A program made the translations under genes and the position numbers. Below are positions 30,434 through 47,060 of a stretch of DNA of 64,000 nucleotides, one piece after another. Source of the stretch: an uncultured Sterolibacterium sp. (GTDB lineage Bacteria > Pseudomonadota > Gammaproteobacteria > Burkholderiales > Rhodocyclaceae); the NCBI GenBank assembly GCA_903904605.1, contig CAIVDC010000070.1, positions 29,714 to 93,713 on the forward strand. The letters run 5' to 3'. Position 1 is the stretch's first letter, and every line of letters begins with the position of its first letter. The notes beneath the pieces are model-generated. The model did no database searches, was not told the origin of the DNA, and saw nothing but the letters and a program-made list of their open reading frames with translations.

Positions 30434-32447
30434 GACGATCAGGACGGATGACGGCCGGCTGCGCGCGGTGATCGAGAATCTGTCGCCGTCGGTAGACGGC
30501 GGGCGCTTTGCCGCCAAGCGCATCGTCGGCGACACGGTGGTGGTCGAGGCCGACTGTTTCACCGATGGCCACGACATGCTCGCCTGCCTGCTGCTATGGC
30601 GGCGCGATGAGACAGGTGAGGAAGAGGCGTGGCACGAAACGCCGATGCGGGCGCTGGCCAACGACCGCTGGCGCGGCAGCTTCGTCGCCGAGGCGGTCGG
30701 CCGCTACCGCTACACTGTTTGCGCCTGGGTGGATCACTTCCTCTCCTGGCGCCACGATTTCGCCCGGCGCGTCGAGCTCGCGGATCTCCTCATCGCCGCG
30801 CAGGTCGGCGCCGCACTGATCGAGGCTGCGGCGCTGCGTGCGGCCGGCAGGGACCGCACGCGCCTCAAGGACTGGGCAACGGAGTTGCGCGCGCATTCCG
30901 GCAAGCCCACCGATGTGAAGCAGCTGAAGGCGCTGGGCCTGGACGAGGAACTCGCCGCCCGTGCCAATCGCTACCCGGACCGCCGTTTCGCCACGACCCA
31001 CCCCGTCCTCCATCCCCTGACCGTGGACCGCAAACGCGCACGCTTCTCCGCCTGGTACGAAATGTTCCCGCGCTCGGCATCGGATGAGCCGGGGCGGCAC
31101 GGCACTTTGCCGGACTGCGAGGCTCGCCTGCCGGCGATCGCGAAAATGGGCTTCGACGTGCTCTACCTGCCGCCCATCCATCCGATCGGCGGCGTGAACC
31201 GCAAGGGCCCGAACAACGCGATCAGCGCCGGCCCCGGCGATGTCGGCAGCCCCTGGGCGATCGGCTCGTGCGAGGGCGGGCACAAGACCCTGCATCCGGA
31301 GCTGGGGACAATGGACGACTTCCGCCGCCTTGTCGCGAGCGCCGGCAAGCTTGACATCGAGCTCGCGCTGGACATCGCCTTCCAGTGCGCGCCCGACCAC
31401 CCCTACGTCGCGGCGCATCCGCAATGGTTCCGGTGGCGGCCCGACGGCGCCGTGCAGTACGCCGAGAATCCGCCCAAGAAATACCAGGACATTTTCCCCT
31501 TCGAATTCGAGTCCGACGACTGGCAGGGGCTATGGCAGGAACTCGCCGACGTGATCCGCTTCTGGGCGCGCGAGGGGGTGCGGATTTTCCGCGTGGATAA
31601 TCCACACACCAAGCCATTCCCGTTCTGGGAATGGGCGATCGCCGAGATCAAGCGCGAGTACCCGGAAACGATCTTCCTCGCCGAAGCCTTCACCCGGCCC
31701 AAGGTCATGCACCGGCTGGCCAAGCTCGGCTTTTCCCAGTCGTATACCTACTTCACCTGGCGCAACACCAAGCACGAACTCGTCGAATACGTCACCGAGC
31801 TGACAAAGGGTCCGGGGCGCGATTACTTCCGCCCCAACCTCTGGCCGAACACCCCGGACATCCTCAGCGAATACCTGCAGTTCGGCGGACGCCCCGCCTT
31901 CATCGTGCGCCTGGTGCTGGCGGCGACCCTGGCGGCGAACTACGGCATCTACGGGCCGGCCTTCGAACTTGTCGAGGCGAGTCCGCGCGAGCCCGGCGCC
32001 GAGGATTACCGGGACAGCGAGAAGTACCAGCTGCGCCACTGGGATCTCGCTGCGCCGCAGAGCCTGGCCGACCTGATCGCGCGGCTGAACCGCGCCCGCC
32101 GCGACAACCCCGCGCTGCAGTCCGACGGCTCGCTGCAGTTCTTCGCGGTCGATAACGACAATCTGCTGTGCTACGCCAAGTCGGCCCCGGACTTCGACAA
32201 CCTGGTCGTCACGGTGGTCAATCTCGATCCGCATCACGTCCAGTCGGGCTGGGTCGATCTCGATCTTGCCGCCTTGGGCATCGCTGCCGACTCGCCCTAC
32301 CAGATGCACGACCTGCTCAGCGGCGCTCGCTTCCTCTGGAACGGCCCGCGCAACTTCGTCCAGATCGACCCGCAGCGCGCGCCCGCGCACGTCTTCGCGC
32401 TGCGCCGCAAGGTGCGCAGCGAACATAATTTCGACTACTTCCTGTGA
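30426..32447 (+). CDS. glgE: Alpha-1,4-glucan:maltose-1-phosphate maltosyltransferase
   Basis: GlgE-type N-domain plus GH13: [52 protein letters not shown]. Confidence 0.93.
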   Translation: MAETIRTDDGRLRAVIENLSPSVDGGRFAAKRIVGDTVVVEADCFTDGHDMLACLLLWRRDETGEEEAWHETPMRALANDRWRGSFVAEAVGRYRYTVCAWVDHFLSWRHDFARRVELADLLIAAQVGAALIEAAALRAAGRDRTRLKDWATELRAHSGKPTDVKQLKALGLDEELAARANRYPDRRFATTHPVLHPLTVDRKRARFSAWYEMFPRSASDEPGRHGTLPDCEARLPAIAKMGFDVLYLPPIHPIGGVNRKGPNNAISAGPGDVGSPWAIGSCEGGHKTLHPELGTMDDFRRLVASAGKLDIELALDIAFQCAPDHPYVAAHPQWFRWRPDGAVQYAENPPKKYQDIFPFEFESDDWQGLWQELADVIRFWAREGVRIFRVDNPHTKPFPFWEWAIAEIKREYPETIFLAEAFTRPKVMHRLAKLGFSQSYTYFTWRNTKHELVEYVTELTKGPGRDYFRPNLWPNTPDILSEYLQFGGRPAFIVRLVLAATLAANYGIYGPAFELVEASPREPGAEDYRDSEKYQLRHWDLAAPQSLADLIARLNRARRDNPALQSDGSLQFFAVDNDNLLCYAKSAPDFDNLVVTVVNLDPHHVQSGWVDLDLAALGIAADSPYQMHDLLSGARFLWNGPRNFVQIDPQRAPAHVFALRRKVRSEHNFDYFL

Positions 32448-35400
32448 ACATGGACAAGCCGGACAACTCCCCCGCCGTCGCAGCCCCTGACTCCCTGGAC
32501 GAGGCGCTGTGGTACAAGGACGCCGTGGTCTACCAGCTGCACGTCAAGGCCTTCTTCGATTCGAACGGCGACGGCATGGGCGATTTCCCCGGACTGATCG
32601 AAAAGCTCGATTACGTCCGCGACCTGGGCGTCAATACGATCTGGCTGCTGCCTTTCTATCCATCGCCGATGAAGGACGACGGCTACGACGTCGCCGACTA
32701 CAACAACGTCCATCCGCAATACGGCACGCGCAACGACCTGCGCACCTTGATGCGCGAGGCGCACCGGCGCGGCCTGCGGGTGATCACCGAACTGGTCGTG
32801 AACCACACCTCGGACCAGCATCCCTGGTTCCAGGCCGCGCGCCGCGCGCCGCCGGGCTCCTCGAAGCGCGACTTCTACGTCTGGAGCGACAGCGACGAGA
32901 AGTACGGCCAGACGCGCATCATCTTCACCGACACCGAGACCTCCAACTGGACCTGGGACCCGGTCGCCAAGGCCTACTACTGGCACCGTTTCTTCAGCCA
33001 CCAGCCGGACCTCAATTTCGACAACCCGAAGGTGCTGAAGGCGATCTTCCGCGTCATGCGCTTCTGGTTCGACATCGGAGTGGACGGCTTCCGCCTCGAC
33101 GCCATCCCTTACCTGTGCGAGCGCGAAGGCACCAGCAACGAGAACCTGCCCGAGACGCACGACGTCATCCGGCAGATCCGCGCCCAGGTCGACCTGCATT
33201 ACAAGAACCGCCTGCTGCTCGCCGAAGCCAACCAGTGGCCGGAGGACGTGCGCGAATACTTCGGCGAGGGCGACGAATGCCACATGGCTTACCACTTCCC
33301 GCTGATGCCAAGGATCTACATGGCGATCGCGCAGGAGGACCGCCATCCCGTGGTCGAGATCATGCAGCAGACGCCGGAGATCCCGGAGAATTGCCAGTGG
33401 GCGATCTTCCTGCGCAACCATGACGAGCTGACGCTGGAAATGGTGACCAGCAAGGAGCGCGACTACATGTACCGGATGTATGCCGCCGATCCGCGCGCCC
33501 GCATCAATCTGGGCATCCGCCGCCGGCTCGCGCCGCTGATGGAAAACGACCGCGAGCGCATCAAGCTGATGAACAGCCTGCTGTTGTCGATGCCGGGCTC
33601 GCCCATCATCTACTACGGCGACGAAATCGGCATGGGCGACAACATCTTCCTGGGCGACCGCAACGGCGTGCGCACGCCGATGCAATGGAGCCCCGACCGC
33701 AATGCCGGTTTCTCCCACGCCGACCCGCAGCGCCTCTACCTGCCGCCGATCATGGACCCGGTCTACGGCTACGAGGCGGTGAACGTCGAGGCGCAGACGC
33801 GCGAGCCCTCCTCGCTGCTCAACTGGATGCGGCGCATGTTGACGGTGCGCAGCGGCAGCAAGGCGTTCGGGCGCGGGCGGCTGTCCTTTCTCAGTCCGGG
33901 CAACCGCAAGATCCTGGCCTACCTGCGCGAGTACGGCGACGAGACGATACTGTGCGTCGCCAACCTCGGCCGCTCGGCGCAGCCGGTCGAACTGGACCTC
34001 GCGGCCTATCGCGACCGGGTGCCGCTGGAAATGATGGGCCACACCGCTTTCCCGCCGATCGGCGAACTGCCCTACCTGCTCACCCTGCCGGCCTGCGGCT
34101 TCTACTGGTTCAGGCTCGCGACCGACATCGCAGTGCCGCACTGGCACGAACAGAGACTGCCGCTGGAAGAGCGGCCGGTGCTGGTGCTGTTCGACGGCTG
34201 GACCAGTTTCTTCCGCGACCGCGTCGTGCCCTGGCGCATCCGCATGGCCGAGAAGCTGCGCCTCCAGTTCGAGACCGAAGTGCTGCCGCGCCACATCGCC
34301 ACGCAGCGCTGGTACGCGGCCAAGGGCGCGGCGATCGGGCGCGCCGCCTTCAGCGACTGGGTGCTCTGGAAACCGGAGCGCACGACGTGGCTGATCGCGC
34401 TGCTCGCCGTCGAGGCGGCCGCGGGGACTGCCACCTACTTCCTGCCGATGGCGCTGGCCTGGGAGGACAATGACGAGGAGCAACTGCGCAGCCTGGCCGC
34501 CGCGACCGTGGCACGGGTGCGGCAACAGTCCCAGGTCGGCGTGCTCGCCGACGCTTTCGCCGACGAAGCCTTCGCCCGCGCGCTGGTGGCGGCGATCGCC
34601 GCCGGCAGCGAAACGCCCTGCGCGCAGGGCCGGCTCCGCTTCAGCGCGACCGAGGCCTTTGCGAGCCTTGCCGGAGACGCCAGCGACAAGCTGCCGATCG
34701 GCCGTCCGAAGTTCCAGGGCAGCAACACCGTGGTCACCCTCGGCGAACGTCTGTTCCTCAAGGGCTACCGGCACCTTCGGGCCGGCGTGAACCCCGAGTT
34801 CGAGGTCGGCCGCTTCCTCACCGAGGTCGCGCACTTCGCCAACTGCGTGCCGGTCGCCGGCGCCGTCGAATACCTCGCCGCCGACGGCACGCCGACCTGC
34901 CTGGCGCTGCTGCAGGGCTATGTCGCCAATCAGGGCGACGGCTGGTCCACCACGCAGGACTATCTCGAACGCACTTTCGAGGGCGATCTGCTCGCCTCGA
35001 CCGAGCCGCCCGCGGACATGCATGGCGCCTACCTGTCGCTGGTGCACACCCTGGGCGTGCGGACCGCCGAACTGCACAAGGCGCTCGCACTCGTCACCGG
35101 CGACCGCGCCTTCGATCCCGAGCCGATGGAACCCGGCGATGTCGAAGGCTGGCGGAAGAATGTGGAGGACGATGCAGTAGCCACGCTGACACTGCTGGAG
35201 CAGCATCTGGCCGGGCTCCCCGAGCCGGCGCGGGGCAACGCGCAGCGGCTGCTCGCCGGGCGCGAACAACTCGCGGCGCGCATTGCGGCCTGCGCCGTGA
35301 CCGCGGGCTCAGGCCGGAAGATCCGCTACCACGGCGACTACCACCTCGGCCAGGTGCTGGTGGCGAGCAACGATTTCGTCATCATCGATTTCGAGGGCGA

Positions 35401-35779
35401 GCCGGCGCGGTCGCTGGCCGAGCGCCGCGTCAAGCACTCGCCGCTGCGCGACGTCGCCGGAATGCTGCGTTCCTTTTCTTACGCGCGATCGGCCGCCCTG
35501 CATCGCGACACCTACAGCGACGCCGACCGGGCCAGGCTGGCGCCGCTCGCCCGGGACTGGGAGCGCCAGACGCGCGCGACCTTCCTCCGCGCCTACGACG
35601 AGACCACGCAAGGCTGCGGCCTGTATGGCGCCTTCGGCGAAATGCAGGGCCTGATAAGCCTGTTCGAACTGGAGAAAGCGCTCTACGAACTGCGCTACGA
35701 AGTCGGCAACCGTCCCGCCTGGATCAACGTGCCGCTGTCCGGCGTGTTGGCGTTGTGCGCTTTGCAGCCGGATCGCTGA
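32444..35779 (+). CDS. treS: Trehalose synthase fused to maltokinase (TreS-Pep2/Mak)
   Basis: N-half GH13 TreS ([31 protein letters not shown]); C-half kinase-like ([53 protein letters not shown]). Confidence 0.93.
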   Translation: MNMDKPDNSPAVAAPDSLDEALWYKDAVVYQLHVKAFFDSNGDGMGDFPGLIEKLDYVRDLGVNTIWLLPFYPSPMKDDGYDVADYNNVHPQYGTRNDLRTLMREAHRRGLRVITELVVNHTSDQHPWFQAARRAPPGSSKRDFYVWSDSDEKYGQTRIIFTDTETSNWTWDPVAKAYYWHRFFSHQPDLNFDNPKVLKAIFRVMRFWFDIGVDGFRLDAIPYLCEREGTSNENLPETHDVIRQIRAQVDLHYKNRLLLAEANQWPEDVREYFGEGDECHMAYHFPLMPRIYMAIAQEDRHPVVEIMQQTPEIPENCQWAIFLRNHDELTLEMVTSKERDYMYRMYAADPRARINLGIRRRLAPLMENDRERIKLMNSLLLSMPGSPIIYYGDEIGMGDNIFLGDRNGVRTPMQWSPDRNAGFSHADPQRLYLPPIMDPVYGYEAVNVEAQTREPSSLLNWMRRMLTVRSGSKAFGRGRLSFLSPGNRKILAYLREYGDETILCVANLGRSAQPVELDLAAYRDRVPLEMMGHTAFPPIGELPYLLTLPACGFYWFRLATDIAVPHWHEQRLPLEERPVLVLFDGWTSFFRDRVVPWRIRMAEKLRLQFETEVLPRHIATQRWYAAKGAAIGRAAFSDWVLWKPERTTWLIALLAVEAAAGTATYFLPMALAWEDNDEEQLRSLAAATVARVRQQSQVGVLADAFADEAFARALVAAIAAGSETPCAQGRLRFSATEAFASLAGDASDKLPIGRPKFQGSNTVVTLGERLFLKGYRHLRAGVNPEFEVGRFLTEVAHFANCVPVAGAVEYLAADGTPTCLALLQGYVANQGDGWSTTQDYLERTFEGDLLASTEPPADMHGAYLSLVHTLGVRTAELHKALALVTGDRAFDPEPMEPGDVEGWRKNVEDDAVATLTLLEQHLAGLPEPARGNAQRLLAGREQLAARIAACAVTAGSGRKIRYHGDYHLGQVLVASNDFVIIDFEGEPARSLAERRVKHSPLRDVAGMLRSFSYARSAALHRDTYSDADRARLAPLARDWERQTRATFLRAYDETTQGCGLYGAFGEMQGLISLFELEKALYELRYEVGNRPAWINVPLSGVLALCALQPDR

Positions 35780-35803
35780 TGGAACACTCAAGAGGAGACT
35801 GAG

Positions 35804-36487
35804 ATGGAAAAAGTCGACATCATGCTCGAACCGGTGCGGGCCTTTCTGGTCCAGATCGGCGGCTTCCTGCCGAAGCTGGCCCTGGCGATCGTGGTGCTGA
35901 TCATCGGCTGGCTGCTCGCCAAGGTGGCGATGTTCGCGACCGTCAAGGGCCTGCGTGCGATCAACTTCAACGTCTTGACCGAGCGTGCCGGCCTGGACGG
36001 CTTCCTGCACCAGGGCGGCCTGGAGTCGGACACCACGGCCATCCTGGGACTGCTCATCTACTGGCTGGTGATCCTGGCGGCGCTGATCATCGGCTTCAAC
36101 AGTCTGGGCCTCACCTATATCACCGGTCTCCTGGGCGAGGTCGTGCTGTTCGTGCCCAAGGTCATCGTGGCCCTCCTGATCCTCACCTTCGGCGCCTATT
36201 TCGCGCGCTTCGTCGGCAACACGGTAATCGCCTACTGCCGCAACATCGACATCCAGGACGCCGACATGCTGGGCAAGCTGGCGCAGTATGCCATCATGAC
36301 TTTCGTCGTGCTGATCGCGCTCGACCAGGTCAATGTCGGCGGCGACATCGTCCGGGAGAGTTTCCTGATCATCCTGGCCGGTATCGTGTTCGCCCTGGCG
36401 CTCGCCTTCGGGCTCGGCGGCAAGGATGCGGCGGCGGAACTGATCGATCGCTGGTGGCCGGGAAGAGGAAAGAAGGACGATAGCTGA
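35804..36487 (+). CDS. TM-helix-repeat MscS-like membrane protein lacking recognisable beta domain
   Basis: Mostly hydrophobic 227 aa; IIGWLLAKVAMFATVKGL and AFGLGGKDAAAELIDRWW motifs of conserved TM helix proteins. Confidence 0.75.
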   Translation: MEKVDIMLEPVRAFLVQIGGFLPKLALAIVVLIIGWLLAKVAMFATVKGLRAINFNVLTERAGLDGFLHQGGLESDTTAILGLLIYWLVILAALIIGFNSLGLTYITGLLGEVVLFVPKVIVALLILTFGAYFARFVGNTVIAYCRNIDIQDADMLGKLAQYAIMTFVVLIALDQVNVGGDIVRESFLIILAGIVFALALAFGLGGKDAAAELIDRWWPGRGKKDDS

Positions 36488-36529
36488 GCCGAAGCACCGA
36501 CCAGAAGAACGGAACTCAAGGGAGCAGCA

Positions 36530-37762
36530 ATGGCCAAGGAAAGAATACTCGCGATGGTCCTCGCCGGCGGAGCAGGCACGAGGCTCACGCCGCTCACGTC
36601 GGAACGCTCCAAACCCGCAGTGCCGTTCGGCGGCCGCTACCGGATCGTGGATTTCGCGCTTTCGAACCTGGTGAATTCGGAAATCTATTCGATCTACATC
36701 CTGGTGCAATACCGCTCGCAGTCCCTGATCGAGCACATCCGCAACGCCTGGGTACTCGCGCCCATCATCTCCGATCATTTCGTCACGGTGGTGCCGCCGC
36801 AGATGCACGAGGCCCAGGAAGGATTCGCCGGCACGGCCGATGCGGTGTACCAGAACCTGAACCTGATCCGCCACGAGAATCCGACCCTGGTGGTGGTGTT
36901 CGGCGCCGACCACATCTATCGCATGGACGTCGGCCAGATGATCGCCTTTCACCGCAGCCGCAACGCCGACGTCACCGTCGCCGCGCTGCCGGTGCCGCGA
37001 GCCGAAGCCCGGGCATTCGGCGTCATCGGCGTGGACGGCGAAGGCCGGGTGCTGGAGTTCCAGGAAAAGCCCGACCAGCCGAAAGCGCTGCCCGCGGACC
37101 CGGAGCGCGCCTATGCTTCGATGGGCAATTATGTCTTCAATGCCGACGTGCTGATCAAGGCATTACAGGAAGCCAACCTGCGCGGCGAGCACGACTTCGG
37201 GCGCCACGTCCTGCCCCGCCTGGTCGACACGCACCGGCTCTATGCCTACGACTTTTCCGCCAACAAGGTGCCGGGCATACAAGCGTACGAGGAGCAAGGC
37301 TACTGGCGCGACGTCGGCACGCTCGACGCCTACTACGCCGCGGCCATGGATACGCTGGGCCTGCAGCCGAAGTTCGACCTGTTCAATCCCCGCTGGCCGA
37401 TCCGCTCGACCGGCTACCAGGGGCCGACCGCCCGCATCGGCGTCGCGCGCATAGAGAGGAGCGACATCGCCGCAGGGGGCGTGATCAGGGACGCGACCAT
37501 CCGCAATTCGGTGATCCGCCGCGAGGTGACGATAGAGGAGGACGTGGTCGTCGAGGACTGCGTGATCATGGACTTCTGCGTGCTGAAGAAGGGCGCGCGG
37601 CTGCGCCGGACGATCGTCGACCGCTACAATGTCATCGAAGCCGGGGCGCGGATCGGCTACGACCTCGAGGCCGACAGGCGCCGCTACACGGTGAGCGAAT
37701 CGGGGATCGTCGTGGTGCCGCTCGCCGGGCCCAACACACGGTCGGAGCGCTACGCCGAATGA
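36530..37762 (+). CDS. glgC: Glucose-1-phosphate adenylyltransferase
   Basis: MVLAGGAGTRLTPLTSERSKPAVPFGGRYRIVDFALSNLVNS; WRDVGTLDAYYAA. Confidence 0.95.
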   Translation: MAKERILAMVLAGGAGTRLTPLTSERSKPAVPFGGRYRIVDFALSNLVNSEIYSIYILVQYRSQSLIEHIRNAWVLAPIISDHFVTVVPPQMHEAQEGFAGTADAVYQNLNLIRHENPTLVVVFGADHIYRMDVGQMIAFHRSRNADVTVAALPVPRAEARAFGVIGVDGEGRVLEFQEKPDQPKALPADPERAYASMGNYVFNADVLIKALQEANLRGEHDFGRHVLPRLVDTHRLYAYDFSANKVPGIQAYEEQGYWRDVGTLDAYYAAAMDTLGLQPKFDLFNPRWPIRSTGYQGPTARIGVARIERSDIAAGGVIRDATIRNSVIRREVTIEEDVVVEDCVIMDFCVLKKGARLRRTIVDRYNVIEAGARIGYDLEADRRRYTVSESGIVVVPLAGPNTRSERYAE

Positions 37763-37823
37763 GATCGATCGCCTGCACGGCGGCGCCACCCGCCATAGTG
37801 CATTTCCCCGGAAGACCTGATTG

Positions 37824-39965
37824 ATGAATCCGATCACCGCAGTCTGGCCCGGCCAGCCCAATCCCCGCGGGGCAACCTGGGACGGCGAGGGCGTCAACTT
37901 CGCGCTGTTTTCAGAAAACGCGCACAAGGTCGAACTGTGCCTCTTCGACGACGAAGGCCGGCGCGAGATACAGCGCATCGAGTTGCGCGAACAGACCGAC
38001 CTGGTCTGGCATTGCTATCTGCCCGAGGCGCGCCCGGGCCTGCTCTACGGCTATCGCGTGCACGGCCCGTACAAGCCCGAGGACGGGCACCGCTTCAACC
38101 CCAACAAGCTGCTGCTCGATCCCTATGCCAAGAACATCGCCGGCCAGGTGCGCTGGAGCGACGCGCTGTTCGGCTACACCGTCGGCAACAAACGCGAAGA
38201 CCTGTCGCTGGACCGCCGCGACAGCGCGCGCGGCATGCCCAAGTGCAAGGTGATCGATCCGGCCTTCACCTGGGGCGAGGACCGACGCCCGAAAGTGGCC
38301 TGGAACGACATGATCATCTACGAAGCGCACGTGCGCGGCTTCACCATGAGCCACCCGGAAGTCCCGCCGGCGATGCGCGGCACCTACGCGGGCCTGTCCA
38401 GCGCCCCGGCGATCGAGTACCTGAAGCGCCTGGGCGTCACCACAGTCGAACTGATGCCGGTGCATTCCTTCGTCGACGACCGCACGCTGGTCGAGCGCGG
38501 CCTGACCAACTACTGGGGCTACAACACCATCGGCTATTTTGCGCCCGAGGCGCGATACTCCGCCTCGGGCAAGGTGGCGGAGTTCAAGACCATGGTCAAG
38601 ACGCTGCACTCCGCCGGCCTCGAAGTCATACTCGACGTGGTCTACAACCATACCGCGGAAGGCAGCCAGCTGGGGCCGACGCTGTCCTTTCGCGGCGTGG
38701 ACAACGCCTCCTACTACCGCCTGACGCCGGAGAACAAGCGTTTCTACGCCGATTACACCGGCTGCGGCAACACTCTCAACATGGTTCATCCTCGCGTGCT
38801 GCAGCTGATGATGGACTCCCTGCGCTACTGGGTCGGCGAAATGCATGTCGACGGTTTCCGCTTCGACCTCGCTTCGGCGCTCGCCCGCGAACTGCATGCA
38901 GTGGACCGCCTCGGCGCATTTTTCGACATCCTGCGCCAGGATCCCATGCTGAGCGAAGTGAAGCTGATCGCCGAACCCTGGGATCTGGGCGAGGGCGGCT
39001 ACCAGGTAGGCAACTTCCCGACCGGCTGGTCGGAGTGGAACGACAAGTACCGCGACACCATGCGCGCCTACTGGAAGGGCGACGGCGGCCTGATCGGCGA
39101 ATTCGCCCAGCGCCTGACCGGCTCGAGCGACCTCTATGGGCACAGCGGCCGTCGCCCGCACGCCAGCATCAACTACGTCTGCGCCCACGACGGCTTCACG
39201 CTGGCCGACCTCGTTTCCTACAACGACAAGCACAACGAGGCCAACCAGGAGCACAACCGCGACGGCCACGACCACAACCTGTCGTGGAACTGCGGCGTCG
39301 AAGGCCCCAGCGACGACCCCGCGGTGCGCGCCTTGCGCGCCCGCCAGCAGCGCAACTTGATCGCAACGGTGCTGCTCTCGCAAGGGGTGCCGATGCTGCT
39401 CGCCGGAGACGAAGTCGGCCGCAGCCAGCAGGGCAACAACAACGCCTACTGCCAGGACGGCTTCTGGCTGGACTGGACCCGGGACGAGGAAAGGCGGAAG
39501 CTGCTGGCATTCACGCAGCGGGTCATCGCCATGCGCCGCGACCACCCGGTGTTCCGGCGCAGGCTCTTCTACAAGGGCCATGCCGAAAGCGGCCCGGGCG
39601 TCAAGGACATCGCCTGGCTGCGTCCGGAAGGCGGGGAAATGACCGACGACGAATGGAACAAGCACTATGCCCGCTGCCTCGGGGTGTACCTGGCGGGCCA
39701 GGCGCTGACCGAGACCGATCTGCGCGGCCGCCCGGTGCGCGACCTGAACTTCCTGCTGCTGTTCAACGCCCACCACGGACCAGTCCCCTTCAGGCTGCCC
39801 GATTGCGCCGGCGGCGACTGGCGCACCTTGATCGATACCGCCTTCGAGGACGGGCTGGAGATCGACGGCAGCTTCGCCGGCGGCGCCGACTACGAGCTTC
39901 AGGGACGCTCCCTGGTGCTGCTCAGGCAGGTGGACAGGACGCCCCGGGAGAATGGGGCGGAATGA
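37824..39965 (+). CDS. glgX: Glycogen debranching enzyme (isoamylase type)
   Basis: GATWDGEGVNFALFSENAHKVELCLFD; GTYAGLSSAPAIEYLKRLGVTTVELMPVHSF; NYWGYNTIGYFAPEARY. Confidence 0.94.
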   Translation: MNPITAVWPGQPNPRGATWDGEGVNFALFSENAHKVELCLFDDEGRREIQRIELREQTDLVWHCYLPEARPGLLYGYRVHGPYKPEDGHRFNPNKLLLDPYAKNIAGQVRWSDALFGYTVGNKREDLSLDRRDSARGMPKCKVIDPAFTWGEDRRPKVAWNDMIIYEAHVRGFTMSHPEVPPAMRGTYAGLSSAPAIEYLKRLGVTTVELMPVHSFVDDRTLVERGLTNYWGYNTIGYFAPEARYSASGKVAEFKTMVKTLHSAGLEVILDVVYNHTAEGSQLGPTLSFRGVDNASYYRLTPENKRFYADYTGCGNTLNMVHPRVLQLMMDSLRYWVGEMHVDGFRFDLASALARELHAVDRLGAFFDILRQDPMLSEVKLIAEPWDLGEGGYQVGNFPTGWSEWNDKYRDTMRAYWKGDGGLIGEFAQRLTGSSDLYGHSGRRPHASINYVCAHDGFTLADLVSYNDKHNEANQEHNRDGHDHNLSWNCGVEGPSDDPAVRALRARQQRNLIATVLLSQGVPMLLAGDEVGRSQQGNNNAYCQDGFWLDWTRDEERRKLLAFTQRVIAMRRDHPVFRRRLFYKGHAESGPGVKDIAWLRPEGGEMTDDEWNKHYARCLGVYLAGQALTETDLRGRPVRDLNFLLLFNAHHGPVPFRLPDCAGGDWRTLIDTAFEDGLEIDGSFAGGADYELQGRSLVLLRQVDRTPRENGAE

Positions 39966-41770
39966 AACATCGCCACGCCATGCCCTTCGGCGCGGAATTG
40001 CTGGTGGACGGCGCGACGCGCTTCCGCCTCTGGGCGCCCGGCGTGCGCCAAGTGATGCTCGAGACGGCCGTCGGGGAGGTCCGTTCCGACAGGGCGATGA
40101 CCGACGGGGGCGAGGGCTGGTTCGAGGCCGTCCTGGACGATGCGCCTGCGGGAACACGTTACGGCTATCGCACCGGCGATCTTCTCTTTCCCGACCCGGC
40201 CGCGCGCTGCAACCCGCAGGATGTGCATGGCCCGAGCATGGTGGTCGATCCGCTCGCCTTCGACTGGCAGGACGGCGGCTGGCTCGGCCGGGACTGGGAA
40301 GAAGCGGTGATCTACGAACTGCACATCGGCACCTTCACGCCCGAAGGGACCTTCGCGGCGGCGATCGGCCGGCTCGACTACCTCGCCGATCTCGGCGTCA
40401 GCGCGCTGGAAATCATGCCCGTCGCGGACTTTCCCGGGCGGCGCAACTGGGGCTACGACGGCGTCCTGCCCTTCGCGCCGGACGCCTCTTACGGACCCCC
40501 CGAGGATCTCAAGCGCCTGATCGAAGCCGCCCACCGGCGCGGCCTGATGGTCCTGCTCGACGTCGTCTACAACCATTTCGGGCCGGAAGGCAACTACCTC
40601 CACGCCTACGCGCCGCAGTTCTTCAATCCCCGCCACCACACCCCCTGGGGGGCGGCGATCAATTTCGACGGCGAGGGAAGTCGCACGGTGCGCGACTTCT
40701 TCATCCACAACGCGCTTTACTGGGTGGAGGAGTACCGCTGCGACGGGCTGCGCCTGGATGCGGTGCATGCCATCGCCGACGATTCCGAGCCCGATATCGT
40801 GACCGAGATCGCGCGCGCGCTGCGGCAAGGGCCGGGGCGCACACGGCAAATCCATCTGATCCTCGAGAACGACCGCAATGAGGTGCGCTACCTCGCGCGC
40901 GACGCCGCGAGCGCGCAATGGAACGACGACATCCACCATGCCTGCCACATCCTGACCACGGGGGAGGCGGACGGCTACTACGAGGACTATGCCCAGCGGC
41001 CGCTCTGGTACCTCGGGCGCAGCCTCGCCCAGGGCTTCGCCTACCAGGGCGAGGCATCGGTGCATCGCGGCGGCGCCCCGCGCGGCGAGCCCAGCGCGCA
41101 TCTTCCGGCGACAGCTTTCGTCTCCTTCTTGCAGACCCACGACCAGGTCGGCAACCGGGCGCTGGGCGAGCGCCTGTGCGCCCTCGCAAAGCCGCAGGCG
41201 CTGCGCGCGGCGGCGGCCTGCCTGCTGCTCGCGCCCGCGCCGCCGCTCCTGTTCATGGGCGAGGAATTCGCGGCGAGCACCCCCTTTCTCTTCTTCTGCG
41301 ATTTCGGGCCGGAACTCGCCGCCGCCGTCACGAACGGACGGCGCCAGGAGTTTTCCCGCTTCGCGCGCTTTCGCGATGGCGCCGCGCAGGCGGCCATTCC
41401 CGACCCGAACGACCCGGCGACCTTCGCCGCGTCCAAGCTGCGCTGGGACGAGACCGGCCGTCCGCCCCACAGCGATTGGCTGGCCTTCTACCGCGAACTG
41501 CTCGCCTTGCGCCGCAGGACCATCGTGCCGCGTCTGGCCGGCATGCGCCCGGGCGGCGATTTCCGGATCGAGGATGGCGTGCTGCATGTGGGCTGGACCC
41601 TGGGCGACGGCTCGCGACTGAATCTCGCCGCGAATTTCTCGGCAAGCGCCAGCGCCTTCATCACCCTGCCGCCCGGCGAGATGCTGTACGCGAGTTCGCG
41701 CATCGCCCGGCGAATCGGGCCATGCGCGCTGCCGGCCTGGACAGCGGCCTATTTTCTGGAGGCGAGATGA
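39962..41770 (+). CDS. treZ: Maltooligosyltrehalose trehalohydrolase
   Basis: FGAELLVDGATRFRLWAPGVRQVML; RRNWGYDGVLPFAPDASYGPPEDLKRLI; ATG overlaps glgX stop. Confidence 0.93.
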   Translation: MKHRHAMPFGAELLVDGATRFRLWAPGVRQVMLETAVGEVRSDRAMTDGGEGWFEAVLDDAPAGTRYGYRTGDLLFPDPAARCNPQDVHGPSMVVDPLAFDWQDGGWLGRDWEEAVIYELHIGTFTPEGTFAAAIGRLDYLADLGVSALEIMPVADFPGRRNWGYDGVLPFAPDASYGPPEDLKRLIEAAHRRGLMVLLDVVYNHFGPEGNYLHAYAPQFFNPRHHTPWGAAINFDGEGSRTVRDFFIHNALYWVEEYRCDGLRLDAVHAIADDSEPDIVTEIARALRQGPGRTRQIHLILENDRNEVRYLARDAASAQWNDDIHHACHILTTGEADGYYEDYAQRPLWYLGRSLAQGFAYQGEASVHRGGAPRGEPSAHLPATAFVSFLQTHDQVGNRALGERLCALAKPQALRAAAACLLLAPAPPLLFMGEEFAASTPFLFFCDFGPELAAAVTNGRRQEFSRFARFRDGAAQAAIPDPNDPATFAASKLRWDETGRPPHSDWLAFYRELLALRRRTIVPRLAGMRPGGDFRIEDGVLHVGWTLGDGSRLNLAANFSASASAFITLPPGEMLYASSRIARRIGPCALPAWTAAYFLEAR

Positions 41771-41882
41771 CGACCTTCCCCCCGGCCCCCTTCCCGAGGC
41801 AGGGGGTGATGGATGTTCAGCCGCTGTCGCGGCTTCCAAGCCATGACTTGCCGCCTTCTCGGGGCGGCCCTTCGGAGGCGGC

Positions 41883-41886
<4 letters not shown>
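41767..41886 (+). CDS. Possible 39-aa bridging ORF between treZ and malQ-treY
   Basis: ATG at 41767 in an ATGA overlap with the treZ stop; TGA at 41884-41886 in an ATGA overlap with the malQ-treY start. Confidence 0.3.

Positions 41887-47040
<5,154 letters not shown>

Positions 47041-47060
<20 letters not shown>

Noticed and set aside
32435-35269. 944-aa minus-strand ORF opposite treS-mak
   Set aside because: Shadow ORF with no recognisable domain; the plus strand is a clear TreS-maltokinase
37937-39961. Long plus-strand upstream extension (1277-aa frame) preceding treZ
   Set aside because: Out-of-frame reading through glgX; real treZ begins at ATG 39962 at the glgX stop
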